Source: Gammaproteobacteria bacterium | GTDB lineage: Bacteria > Pseudomonadota > Gammaproteobacteria > Magnimaribacterales > AG-339-G14 | DNA length: 7,606 nucleotides | Direction: 5' to 3' | Assembly (NCBI GenBank): GCA_002689405.1 | Contig: NZFZ01000005.1 | Coordinates: 5,014 to 12,619, forward strand | Made by a program: the position numbers and the translations under genes | The notes under the pieces: model-generated | Databases searched by the model: none | Told to the model about the DNA's origin: nothing | What the model saw: the letters and a program-made list of their open reading frames with translations, nothing else | Shown: in pieces, positions 1 through 5,369 of the stretch | Position numbering within the stretch: position 1 is the stretch's first letter | Layout of the letters: each line of letters starts with the position of its first letter

Positions 1-549
1 TACGCTTGGATCATAGATCCTATCGATGGTACAAAAGAATTAATCAATGGCAGCGATGAATTTACTTTAAACATTGCCCTAATTAACAACCAAAAACCAA
101 TACTTGGTGCTATCTATCAACCCATGAAAGATAGCATCTTTCTAGGCGGTACTGATTTACCACCAAAAAAAATTACTGATGAAAAAATGGAGTTTCTTTC
201 TAATAAAAACAATCAAATCTGTAATGTTTTAATTAGCAAATCTCACAGCAGTGAAGAAGAAATGGATTTTTGTGCAAAAGTAATGTCTAAATTTAAGGGA
301 TCTAAAGTTATTAAAATGGGAAGTTCTATAAAGTTTTGTCGGATCTGTGAGGGAATAGCAGACCTATATCCTAGATTTGGAGATATTTATTCTTGGGATA
401 TCGCAGCTGGACATGCTATTTTAAAAGCTTTTGGAGGAGACATATTAGATTTAAATCTTCAAGAAATATCTTATGATATGCAAGAAAAACAGCTTATTAG
501 GGGATTTTTTGCCTTTTCCAACGAAAAAAAATTAGATTTATTAAGATAA
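1..549 (+). CDS. cysQ: 3'(2'),5'-bisphosphate nucleotidase CysQ, 5'-truncated by the window edge
   Basis: The frame is open from base 1, giving 182 residues; compared with about 246 in E. coli CysQ, roughly 65 N-terminal residues lie outside the window. The protein belongs to the inositol-monophosphatase fold family. The first metal-binding motif, DPIDGTKE, is at residues 6-13, and the second, WDIAAGHA, is at 132-139. CysQ-type signatures lie between them: EFTLNIALI, PILGAIYQP, ISKSH, GSSIKFC and LYPRFG. These favour CysQ over SuhB or plain IMPase. The enzyme hydrolyses 3'-phosphoadenosine 5'-phosphate to AMP, removing a by-product of sulfate activation and of phosphopantetheine transfer; it is expected at the inner face of the membrane or in the cytosol. 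The upstream acidic metal ligand is outside the window. The gene ends at a TAA 80 bases before rpoH, with no clear terminator between, so read-through into rpoH is possible. Confidence 0.93.
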   Translation, partial: YAWIIDPIDGTKELINGSDEFTLNIALINNQKPILGAIYQPMKDSIFLGGTDLPPKKITDEKMEFLSNKNNQICNVLISKSHSSEEEMDFCAKVMSKFKGSKVIKMGSSIKFCRICEGIADLYPRFGDIYSWDIAAGHAILKAFGGDILDLNLQEISYDMQEKQLIRGFFAFSNEKKLDLLR

Positions 550-629
550 ATACATTCTTAAACTATTTTTATAACTTTTTTACTGAAATATTTCTAAATT
601 GATGAAAAAAGGGTATAAAATTCGCAATT
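550..629 (+). other. 80-base intergenic gap between cysQ and rpoH
   Basis: This is the only non-coding stretch longer than three bases in the window. It is very AT-rich. It contains a 10-base palindrome GAAATATTTC at 585-594 and a possible -10 box at 614-619. I see no convincing stem plus T-tract to terminate cysQ, no tRNA and no small reading frame. It must hold any rpoH-specific promoter. Confidence 0.7.
614..619 (+). promoter_or_regulatory. candidate -10 element of the rpoH operon
   Basis: TATAAA lies 10 bases before the rpoH ATG, in the only gap upstream of the operon. The hexamer at about 17-bp spacing upstream (TTTCTA, 591-596) is a poor -35 match. TTGATG at 599-604 is better but far too close. 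If this box is used, transcription would begin around base 626 and the mRNA would be nearly leaderless. That fits the lack of a well-placed Shine-Dalgarno sequence: the only purine run, AAAAAAGGG at 605-613, is about 16 bases from the ATG. This is a composition-prone match in AT-rich DNA, so it is a weak call. Confidence 0.28.
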
Positions 630-1481
630 ATGGGTAAAGAACTACAACCTATGGATATTTCTTCTCCAGGTCAAAACCTGGAGTCCTATCTTAACTCCAT
701 ACAGAACATCTCTATTTTGACTCCTGAAGAGGAGAAAAAACTTGCAGAAGAGCTTTACTACAATAATGATTTGGAAGCTGCTAGAAAGCTCGTAATGGCG
801 CATCTTAGATTTGTTGCACATGTAGCCAGAGGATACTCTGGGTATGGCCTTCCGCAAGCCGATCTTATCCAAGAAGGAAATGTCGGTCTTATGAAAGCTG
901 TAAGAAAATTTAATCCAGAAGTTGGTGTCAGACTTATATCTTTTGCAATTCACTGGATAAAGTCAGAGATTCATGAATACATTTTAAAAAATTGGAAAAT
1001 TGTCAAAGTAGCTACTACTAAAGCTCAAAGAAAGCTTTTCTTTAATCTTAGAAGTAAAAGAAAAGACTTAAATTGGCTTTCGTCAGATGAAGTAAAAATG
1101 ATCTCCTCCGAATTGGGTGTTGATGAAAAATCTGTTAAAGAAATGGAATCCAGAATGAATTCATCTGATGTTTCTTTTGACCCGCCAGCTGAGGCCAATG
1201 ATGACCAGGCATCTTACAGTCCTGCTAATTACATTTCGGATTCAAGCATGGATCCAGCAGAACTCATTGAAAAAAATGATTTAGAAAATCACAATAATAG
1301 CCAACTTCTTTCTGCTATTTCTGAATTAGATCAAAGAAGCAAAGAAATTTTAATGGATCGTTGGCTTAACGACATGAAACCTACTCTTCATGAACTATCT
1401 GATAAATACGGAGTTAGCGCGGAACGAATCAGGCAAATTGAAAAATCTGCCATGGATGTGATAAAGGAAAAATTGAGCTAA
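630..1481 (+). CDS. rpoH: RNA polymerase heat-shock sigma factor RpoH (sigma-32)
   Basis: The product has 283 residues, against 284 in E. coli. It directs RNA polymerase core to heat-shock promoters (chaperones and proteases in known systems). Region 2 spans about residues 55-125 and includes GLPQADLIQEGNVGLMKA (73-90) and the core-binding and -10 recognition helices. The diagnostic RpoH box QRKLFFNLR is at 133-141 and separates it from RpoD, RpoS and FliA. Region 4.2, with its helix-turn-helix GVSAERIRQIEKSAM, is at about 261-275. An acidic, poorly conserved linker (about 185-220) joins regions 3 and 4. I chose the ATG at 630 because it matches the E. coli N-terminal length (NLESY at 16-20); an in-frame ATG at 651 would remove seven non-conserved residues. 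The gene probably heads the operon rpoH-thiS-thiG-trmB. A strong hairpin sits at codons 12-18. E. coli rpoH is controlled by mRNA structure in its early coding region, so similar control here is an inference worth testing. Confidence 0.97.
   Translation: MGKELQPMDISSPGQNLESYLNSIQNISILTPEEEKKLAEELYYNNDLEAARKLVMAHLRFVAHVARGYSGYGLPQADLIQEGNVGLMKAVRKFNPEVGVRLISFAIHWIKSEIHEYILKNWKIVKVATTKAQRKLFFNLRSKRKDLNWLSSDEVKMISSELGVDEKSVKEMESRMNSSDVSFDPPAEANDDQASYSPANYISDSSMDPAELIEKNDLENHNNSQLLSAISELDQRSKEILMDRWLNDMKPTLHELSDKYGVSAERIRQIEKSAMDVIKEKLS
664..683 (+). promoter_or_regulatory. perfect 8-bp hairpin inside the rpoH 5' coding region
   Basis: CTCCAGGT (664-671) and ACCTGGAG (676-683) are exact reverse complements around a CAAA loop, with five G-C pairs in an otherwise AT-rich gene. 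It can nest inside a helix formed by TATGGA (650-655) and TCCATA (696-701), which would cover the second in-frame ATG at 651. A competing 6-bp pairing, TGGAGT (679-684) with ACTCCA (694-699), excludes both. A further 5-bp hairpin, CTCCT/AGGAG with a GAAG loop, lies at 721-734. The inverted repeats are visible in the sequence. A thermosensor or translation-control role is inferred from the known behaviour of E. coli rpoH mRNA. Confidence 0.4.
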
Positions 1482-1484
1482 ATT

Positions 1485-1700
1485 TTGGGAAGCTCTCCAA
1501 TAAAAATCTTCATCAACGGCGATTTAAAAAAATTTCCTCAAGAAACAAATATCGTCTCCGTCTTGGAGTCCTTAAATATATCTTCCAAACACATTGCAAT
1601 TGAAATAAACGAAAGTTTGGTTTTCAGATCGTATTGGGAGGAAACCCATCTAAAAGATGGAGACAAAGTAGAAATTGTAAAAGCTATAGGCGGTGGTTAA
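1485..1700 (+). CDS. thiS: ThiS, sulfur-carrier protein for thiamine thiazole synthesis
   Basis: The product has 71 residues, against 66 in E. coli. It is a ubiquitin-like beta-grasp protein ending in the required Gly-Gly, here AIGGG. After adenylation by a ThiF-type enzyme the C-terminal glycine becomes a thiocarboxylate that donates sulfur to ThiG. Family features are the N-terminal strand IKIFINGD, the hydrophobic SVLESLNI helix, IAIEINESLV, and LKDGDKVEIVKAIGGG at the end. The only reasonable start is TTG at 1485. The preceding codon is ATT, the one before that is the in-frame rpoH stop, and the protein has no internal methionine. It begins three bases after the rpoH stop in the same frame, so translational coupling is likely. 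There is no room for a TPP riboswitch. No thiF is present in the window. Confidence 0.93.
   Translation: MGSSPIKIFINGDLKKFPQETNIVSVLESLNISSKHIAIEINESLVFRSYWEETHLKDGDKVEIVKAIGGG
1688..1696 (+). promoter_or_regulatory. ribosome-binding site of thiG built into the ThiS Gly-Gly-Gly codons
   Basis: AGGCGGTGG spans the codons for the ThiS C-terminal glycines and ends four bases before the TTG start of thiG. It is the best purine-rich, G-rich stretch upstream of that start and supports TTG at 1701. The same bases therefore encode the catalytic tail of ThiS and probably recruit ribosomes for its partner ThiG. Confidence 0.5.
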
Positions 1701-2480
1701 TTGACTCAGGACAGTTTAGTCGTTGCGGGTAAAAACTACTCATCAAGGCTTTTAGTAGGGACGGGTAAATATAAAAATGAAACTGAAGCAATTGCATCCA
1801 TTGAAGCTTCGGGGGCAGAAATTGTTACCGTTGCTGTTAGAAGAATAGACCTTCAAAACGATAAAGATTCTTCAATTCTTGATTACATATCTCCGGATAA
1901 ATACACAATTCTTCCTAATACTGCTGGCGCCTATACAACAAAAGATGCGGTGAGGATGGCGAAATTAGGTAGAGAGATTTTGGGGGGTAAAAACTTACTA
2001 AAATTGGAAGTACTGGACGATCCAAAAACATTACTGCCAAATATGGATTCGACCATAAAGGCAGCAGAAATTTTAGTAAGAGACGGCTTTGAGGTAATGG
2101 TTTATTGCACTGCTGATTATGAAAGTTGCATGAAACTAGAGGACATTGGGTGTGTTTCCATAATGCCATTAGCTGCTCCCATTGGCTCTGGCCAAGGTAT
2201 TGCAGAGCCTCAAAAAATTCAAAAAATTATTGATTCAGTTTCTGTGCCGGTCATTATTGATGCCGGTATTGGTACTGCTTCAGATGCTTCTATAGCAATG
2301 GAAATGGGGGCTGATGCAGTTTTATTGAACACCGCCATTGCAAAATCTGAAAATCCTACACAGATGGCATTGGCAATGAAGTTAGCAGTTGAATCAGGAA
2401 GGCTTGCCCACAAATCAGGAAGAATTCCTAAATCTCAACCTAGTCCCAGCTCTCCAGAAAAAGGCATTATAGAGTCTTGA
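1701..2480 (+). CDS. thiG: ThiG, thiazole synthase
   Basis: The product has 259 residues, against 256 in E. coli. It is a cytosolic (beta/alpha)8-barrel enzyme that condenses 1-deoxy-xylulose 5-phosphate, dehydroglycine and ThiS-thiocarboxylate sulfur into the thiazole phosphate of thiamine. Family signatures are SRLLVGTGKY (15-24), VAVRR (44-48), LPNTAGAYT (71-79), KLEVLDDPKTLLPN (101-114), PLAAPIGSGQGI (156-167), IIDAGIGTASDA (185-196), LLNTAIA (208-214) and the C-terminal GRIPKSQPSPSSPEKG. K101 aligns with the substrate-binding lysine of the family (K96 in Bacillus), and E103 and D187 match its active-site acids. The start must be the TTG directly after the thiS TAA: it is the first codon after an in-frame stop, and no ATG or GTG precedes the conserved N-terminal strand. 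The last bases overlap trmB. ThiH or ThiO, needed to make dehydroglycine, is not in the window. Confidence 0.97.
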   Translation: MTQDSLVVAGKNYSSRLLVGTGKYKNETEAIASIEASGAEIVTVAVRRIDLQNDKDSSILDYISPDKYTILPNTAGAYTTKDAVRMAKLGREILGGKNLLKLEVLDDPKTLLPNMDSTIKAAEILVRDGFEVMVYCTADYESCMKLEDIGCVSIMPLAAPIGSGQGIAEPQKIQKIIDSVSVPVIIDAGIGTASDASIAMEMGADAVLLNTAIAKSENPTQMALAMKLAVESGRLAHKSGRIPKSQPSPSSPEKGIIES

Positions 2481-3130
2481 AAAGAGAGGTTAAATCTTTT
2501 GTCCATGTTCGCAGCAGAACATCCAAAAAGGATCTGGAAATTTTCAAGAAATTTAAAAAAAAGAGTTTTTATGATTCAAAAGAAGTTAGTGATTTATCAA
2601 AATTATTACCAGAAAAAAAAATTAATATTCTTGAAATAGGCTTCGGAGATGGTAACAACTTAATTGAAAAGGCTATGGCCAACTCTGATATGAACTTTTA
2701 TGGGATTGAAGTTTTTAAGTTTGGTATTGCTTCCGTTTTGAAACAGGTGCAAATTCATGACTTAAACAACATATGTTTGTTTTATGGCGATGCAAAAGAT
2801 TTTTTAGTAAAAATTGAAAAACCCTTTTTTGATTTTATTTTTATTTTATTTCCTGATCCTTGGCCGAAAAAAAAACATTGGAAAAGAAGGTTGATAAATC
2901 AAAATTTTCTAAATCTCATAAAACAAAATCTTAGGGAAAAAGGATGTTTAATTGTTAAGACAGACTGGCAAGATTATGCTGATGATATTAAAAAAGACTT
3001 AGCAGAATTCAAAGTATTTCATGATCCAAACATTTTACAGTCACTCAAACCCACACAAACAAAATATGAAGGGAAAGCAATAAAAGAGGGTAGAGAAGTT
3101 TTTACTTATATAAGCGATTTAAATGCTTAA
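2477..3130 (+). CDS. trmB: TrmB, tRNA (guanine-46-N7)-methyltransferase
   Basis: The product has 217 residues, somewhat shorter than E. coli TrmB (239) because the N-terminal extension is reduced. It is an S-adenosylmethionine-dependent class I methyltransferase that makes m7G46 in the variable loop of tRNA. The SAM motif EIGFGDG is at 53-59, GIEV at 76-79 and GDA at 104-106. The TrmB signature FPDPWPKKKHWKRRL is at 125-139, TDW at 162-164, and the C-terminal TKYEGKAIKEGREVF at 195-209. The N-terminal KSFVHVRSR matches the family's RSFV-R motif. The start is TTG at 2477, overlapping the thiG stop as TTGA. The first internal methionine (M68) is already past the SAM motif, so a later ATG cannot serve. 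Two A9 tracts lie in the gene, one inside the FPDPW region. The 3' end overlaps the tail of rdgB by 29 bases. Confidence 0.96.
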   Translation: MKREVKSFVHVRSRTSKKDLEIFKKFKKKSFYDSKEVSDLSKLLPEKKINILEIGFGDGNNLIEKAMANSDMNFYGIEVFKFGIASVLKQVQIHDLNNICLFYGDAKDFLVKIEKPFFDFIFILFPDPWPKKKHWKRRLINQNFLNLIKQNLREKGCLIVKTDWQDYADDIKKDLAEFKVFHDPNILQSLKPTQTKYEGKAIKEGREVFTYISDLNA

Positions 3131-3689
3131 GCATTTCTTGAGAAGATTTAGCTCTGTGACTAATTTTCATTCTTTCTTTAAATGAGACCTCTGCCAAAGT
3201 TTGACTAGAATTTTTTATTTTAAAAATCGGATCATAACCAAATCCTTTGTCACCTTTTTTTTCTTTAATGATTTCTCCTTCTAATTCGCCAAAAGAAAAT
3301 AGCTCCAGATCTTTTTGTGGATCATAGAATGCTAATGTGGAAACAAATTTTGCTTTAGTATTTTCTAAATTTTTAGTTTCTTTAGGTAACTTTTTTATAT
3401 TTGTTTCATCAGTTGCATTTTTTCCTGAATATCTAGCAGAAAAAAGTCCAGGATCATTATTTAGTAATTTAACTTCAAGGCCCGAGTCATCTCCAAGCGA
3501 GGGATAATTACTTAGCTCACTTGCTTTTTTAGCTTTTATCATCGCATTTTCTTCATAAGAACTTCCGGTCTCATCAATGTCTTGAGTTGTGAAGACTTTT
3601 AAAGAAAGAATCTCAAAACTTGAGTTGCTAAATAAATCTTTGAATTCTCTAAATTTGCCTTCATTAAAAGTTGCAATGACTATCTTCAA
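3102..3689 (-). CDS. rdgB: RdgB/HAM1-type dITP/XTP pyrophosphatase
   Basis: The product has 195 residues, against 197 in E. coli. It hydrolyses non-canonical purine triphosphates (dITP, ITP, XTP) to monophosphates and pyrophosphate, keeping deaminated bases out of DNA and RNA. The motifs are all present: ATFNEGK (6-12, triphosphate contacts), TGSSYEENAMIKAK (41-54), GDDSGLEV (66-73, with the catalytic and metal-binding aspartate at 68), PGLFSARYSG (80-89), KGFGYDPIF (148-156) and SHRAK (178-182). The start is TTG at 3689-3687, overlapping the metW stop as TTGA. The reading frame upstream is closed within 20 bases without an ATG, and the next methionine (M50) lies beyond the first motif. It is the last gene of the minus-strand operon, and its 3' end runs 29 bases into trmB. 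Confidence 0.96.
   Translation of the reverse strand: MKIVIATFNEGKFREFKDLFSNSSFEILSLKVFTTQDIDETGSSYEENAMIKAKKASELSNYPSLGDDSGLEVKLLNNDPGLFSARYSGKNATDETNIKKLPKETKNLENTKAKFVSTLAFYDPQKDLELFSFGELEGEIIKEKKGDKGFGYDPIFKIKNSSQTLAEVSFKERMKISHRAKSSQEMLKHLNRLYK
3121..3136. repeat. 16-bp perfect palindrome at the convergent trmB/rdgB junction, possible bidirectional terminator
   Basis: AAATGCTTAAGCATTT is exactly self-complementary and centred inside the trmB TAA stop (3128-3130). In RNA it could form a 6-bp stem with a TTAA loop in either direction. A second palindrome, CTTATATAAG, lies at 3105-3114 just inside the rdgB stop. On the minus strand the 16-mer sits within the codons for the rdgB C-terminus (EMLKHL). 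There is no long U-tract after the stem on either strand, so intrinsic termination would be weak. The position between two converging operons with no intergenic space is the main argument for a terminator role. Confidence 0.5.
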
Positions 3690-4270
3690 TTTTCTTTGAC
3701 AAGCTTATAGAGGGCCACTTCTGAAAATAGATTTGGTAAAAGTTTCATCAGAATACTTTCTTCGCCATTTATTTTTGAAAGTTTTCTCTCAACAATTTTG
3801 ATATTAGATTTCTTACAAAGCTCCTCAAAATCTTCTAAAGAGCAAAGATGTAAATTTGGTGTTGAGTACCAGTCATGAGGCAAAGCACTTGAAACGGGCA
3901 TTTGTCCTTTAAAGAAAAGTTGGAGCCTGCATTTGATATTTGCAAAATTTGGAATAGAAACAATACATTCTTTTCCAATTCGAACAATCTCTTCTAAAGC
4001 TACTTCCGGTTTTTTAAGAGCCTGGATAGATTGACTCATCACAACATAATCAAAAGATTGGCTGCCAAAATTCTCCAAACCACTATCGATGTCTTGTTCG
4101 ATAACTGAGATTCCTTTTTTTAAACAGCTTTTTATTTTTTCAGCATCTATTTCAATACCCAGGCCGGAAGCAGATTTTTCTTTCCTTAAGTCGTTAAGAA
4201 GAGACCCATCTCCACAACCAAGATCTAGAACTTTGGAGTCTTTTGAAATCCAATCATTTATCTTAAACAT
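3686..4270 (-). CDS. metW: MetW, methyltransferase-fold partner of MetX
   Basis: The product has 194 residues, the usual family length. It is a class I SAM-methyltransferase fold with VLDLGCGDG (14-22) and the acidic GIEID (38-42). The MetW-specific blocks VIEQDIDSGL (56-65), VMSQSIQAL (77-85), IPNFANIKCR (106-115) and the GQMPVSSALPHDWYSTPN / LHLCSLEDFEELC region (122-152) separate it from generic UbiE or BioC methyltransferases. MetW genetically accompanies MetX in many Gram-negative bacteria and is reported to be needed for full homoserine acyltransferase activity; its own chemistry is not settled. Its ATG lies inside the end of metX, with an eight-base overlap and a GAGG just upstream, so the two proteins are probably made in a coupled, balanced way. 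The stop is TGA, shared with the TTG start of rdgB. Confidence 0.94.
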   Translation of the reverse strand: MFKINDWISKDSKVLDLGCGDGSLLNDLRKEKSASGLGIEIDAEKIKSCLKKGISVIEQDIDSGLENFGSQSFDYVVMSQSIQALKKPEVALEEIVRIGKECIVSIPNFANIKCRLQLFFKGQMPVSSALPHDWYSTPNLHLCSLEDFEELCKKSNIKIVERKLSKINGEESILMKLLPNLFSEVALYKLVKEN

Positions 4271-5369
4271 CTGCCTCTAAAAAACTATTAATTGCATTTT
4301 CATATCTATCATTTTTCATCAAGAAACTATCATGGCCTTGAATGGAATCAATATCCAAGTAACTTACTTTTTTTTCTGCATGAATTAAGGCATCGACGAT
4401 TTCTTTAGATCTTTCTGAGGGAAATCTCCAATCAGATTTAAAAGACACAACCAAGAAGTGACATGTTGCTTCTGAAAGGGTCTCAGATAGATTTCCGTCA
4501 TTCTTTCTTGCAGGATCAAAATAATCCAAAGCTTTCGTCATCAGCAAATATGTATGCGCATTAAAGCTTTTTGAAAAATTTGCTCCTTGGTATCTTAAAT
4601 AACTTTCTATTTCAAACTCAACATCGTAGCCATATTCAATTTTTTCCTTCTTCAACTCTCTGCCAAATTTATTTTTCATTGATTCTTCAGAAAGATATGT
4701 AATGTGCCCTAACATTCTTGCGAGCCCCAATCCTTTTTCAGGGTGAGCGTCTCCTTTCGTAAAATCAGGATCCGAAATAATGGATTGTCTTGCAACTTCG
4801 TTGAATGCGATGTTTTGAGTACTTAGCTTTGGCGCAGCTGCAATGATGATAGCTTTGGATAATTTATCAGGAAATTCAATTGCCCATTGCAAAGCTTGCA
4901 TCCCTCCAAGACTCCCTCCAGCAACACTAAGCCATTTTTTAATATTGAGCTCTTCTCTTAAAAGATTTTGGCTGTTAACCCAATCGGAAACTGTAACGAT
5001 TGGAAAATTAGCACCAAATTCCTTTTCGGTTTGATCGTCAATTGAACCTGGTCCAGTAGAGCCGTGACATCCTCCTAGGTTATTCAAAGAAACAATAAAG
5101 TATTTGTTCGTATCAAAGGCTTTTTCTGGCCCAATAAGTTCATCCCACCATCCAGATTTTTTATCTTCCTTTGAATAAACGCCAGCGGCATGATGATTAC
5201 CACTGAGAGCATGACATATCAAAATGGCATTGGATTTTTCTTTGTTTAACTCTCCGTAAGTTTCGTAAACAAGCTCAAAACCATTCAAACTCTCCCCAGA
5301 TTCAAGCCGAAAACTTTGGCTGTGCTTAAACTTTCGTGGCTCAACAATGAGGCGATTATCTTCTGACAT
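4263..5369 (-). CDS. metX: MetX, homoserine O-acyltransferase (acetyl or succinyl donor unresolved)
   Basis: The product has 368 residues, typical for the family (about 358-380). It is an alpha/beta-hydrolase-fold enzyme that acylates the hydroxyl of homoserine, the committed step to methionine. The nucleophile elbow GGSLGG is at 151-156 with Ser153. The acid Asp313 lies in SFKSDWRFP (309-317), and the base His346 lies in QGHDSFL (344-350). Other family blocks are CHALSGNHHAAG (52-63, oxyanion loop), GWWDELIGP, LNNLGGCHGSTGP (95-107) and FDPAR. The internal lid region (about 185-290) is present, so this is not a truncated hydrolase. Linkage to metW is the classic arrangement. Proteobacterial MetX proteins of this kind can use succinyl-CoA rather than acetyl-CoA, and I cannot decide from motifs read by eye. 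The ATG directly follows the yggT stop (TAAATG), without a clear Shine-Dalgarno, which suggests coupling. Confidence 0.95.
   Translation of the reverse strand: MSEDNRLIVEPRKFKHSQSFRLESGESLNGFELVYETYGELNKEKSNAILICHALSGNHHAAGVYSKEDKKSGWWDELIGPEKAFDTNKYFIVSLNNLGGCHGSTGPGSIDDQTEKEFGANFPIVTVSDWVNSQNLLREELNIKKWLSVAGGSLGGMQALQWAIEFPDKLSKAIIIAAAPKLSTQNIAFNEVARQSIISDPDFTKGDAHPEKGLGLARMLGHITYLSEESMKNKFGRELKKEKIEYGYDVEFEIESYLRYQGANFSKSFNAHTYLLMTKALDYFDPARKNDGNLSETLSEATCHFLVVSFKSDWRFPSERSKEIVDALIHAEKKVSYLDIDSIQGHDSFLMKNDRYENAINSFLEADV
4274..4277 (-). promoter_or_regulatory. Shine-Dalgarno core of metW inside the metX 3' end
   Basis: On the minus strand GAGG lies three bases before the metW ATG, within the last metX codons (Leu-Glu-Ala). 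It is one of the few good Shine-Dalgarno matches in the window. It supports the ATG at 4270 even though this makes metW overlap metX by eight bases. Confidence 0.5.

Noticed and set aside
585..594. Palindrome GAAATATTTC before rpoH as a regulator-binding site
   Set aside because: Short and made mostly of A and T; such palindromes are expected by chance in DNA of this composition.
550..629. Sigma-32 or sigma-E type promoter for rpoH, as in E. coli
   Set aside because: I could not find a CTTGAA / CCCCAT-like pair or a GGAACTT / TCAAA-like pair at suitable spacing; only a weak TATAAA remains.
642..953. Open frame of 103 codons on the strand opposite rpoH
   Set aside because: It lies wholly antisense to the highly conserved rpoH region 2, has no recognisable motif and no separate promoter or ribosome-binding site.
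1479..1487. ATT at 1482 as the thiS start instead of TTG
   Set aside because: ATT starts are very rare (infC-like cases). TTG is the next codon and three neighbouring genes also use TTG, so TTG is preferred, though ATT is not excluded.
1485..1500. Hairpin TTGG...CCAA at the thiS start, followed by an A-rich stretch, as an attenuator or terminator
   Set aside because: The stem is only four pairs plus a wobble, and no T-tract follows on the coding strand.
1915..2413. Two minus-strand open frames opposite thiG (1915-2169 and 2219-2413)
   Set aside because: Both are shadows of the conserved ThiG barrel; their translations show no family features.
4089..4280. Plus-strand open frame opposite metW, crossing its start
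   Set aside because: It is an antisense shadow of the conserved SAM-binding region of MetW. Other plus-strand frames at 4843-5034, 6219-6404 and 6879-7073 are rejected for the same reason, being opposite metX, proC and yggS.
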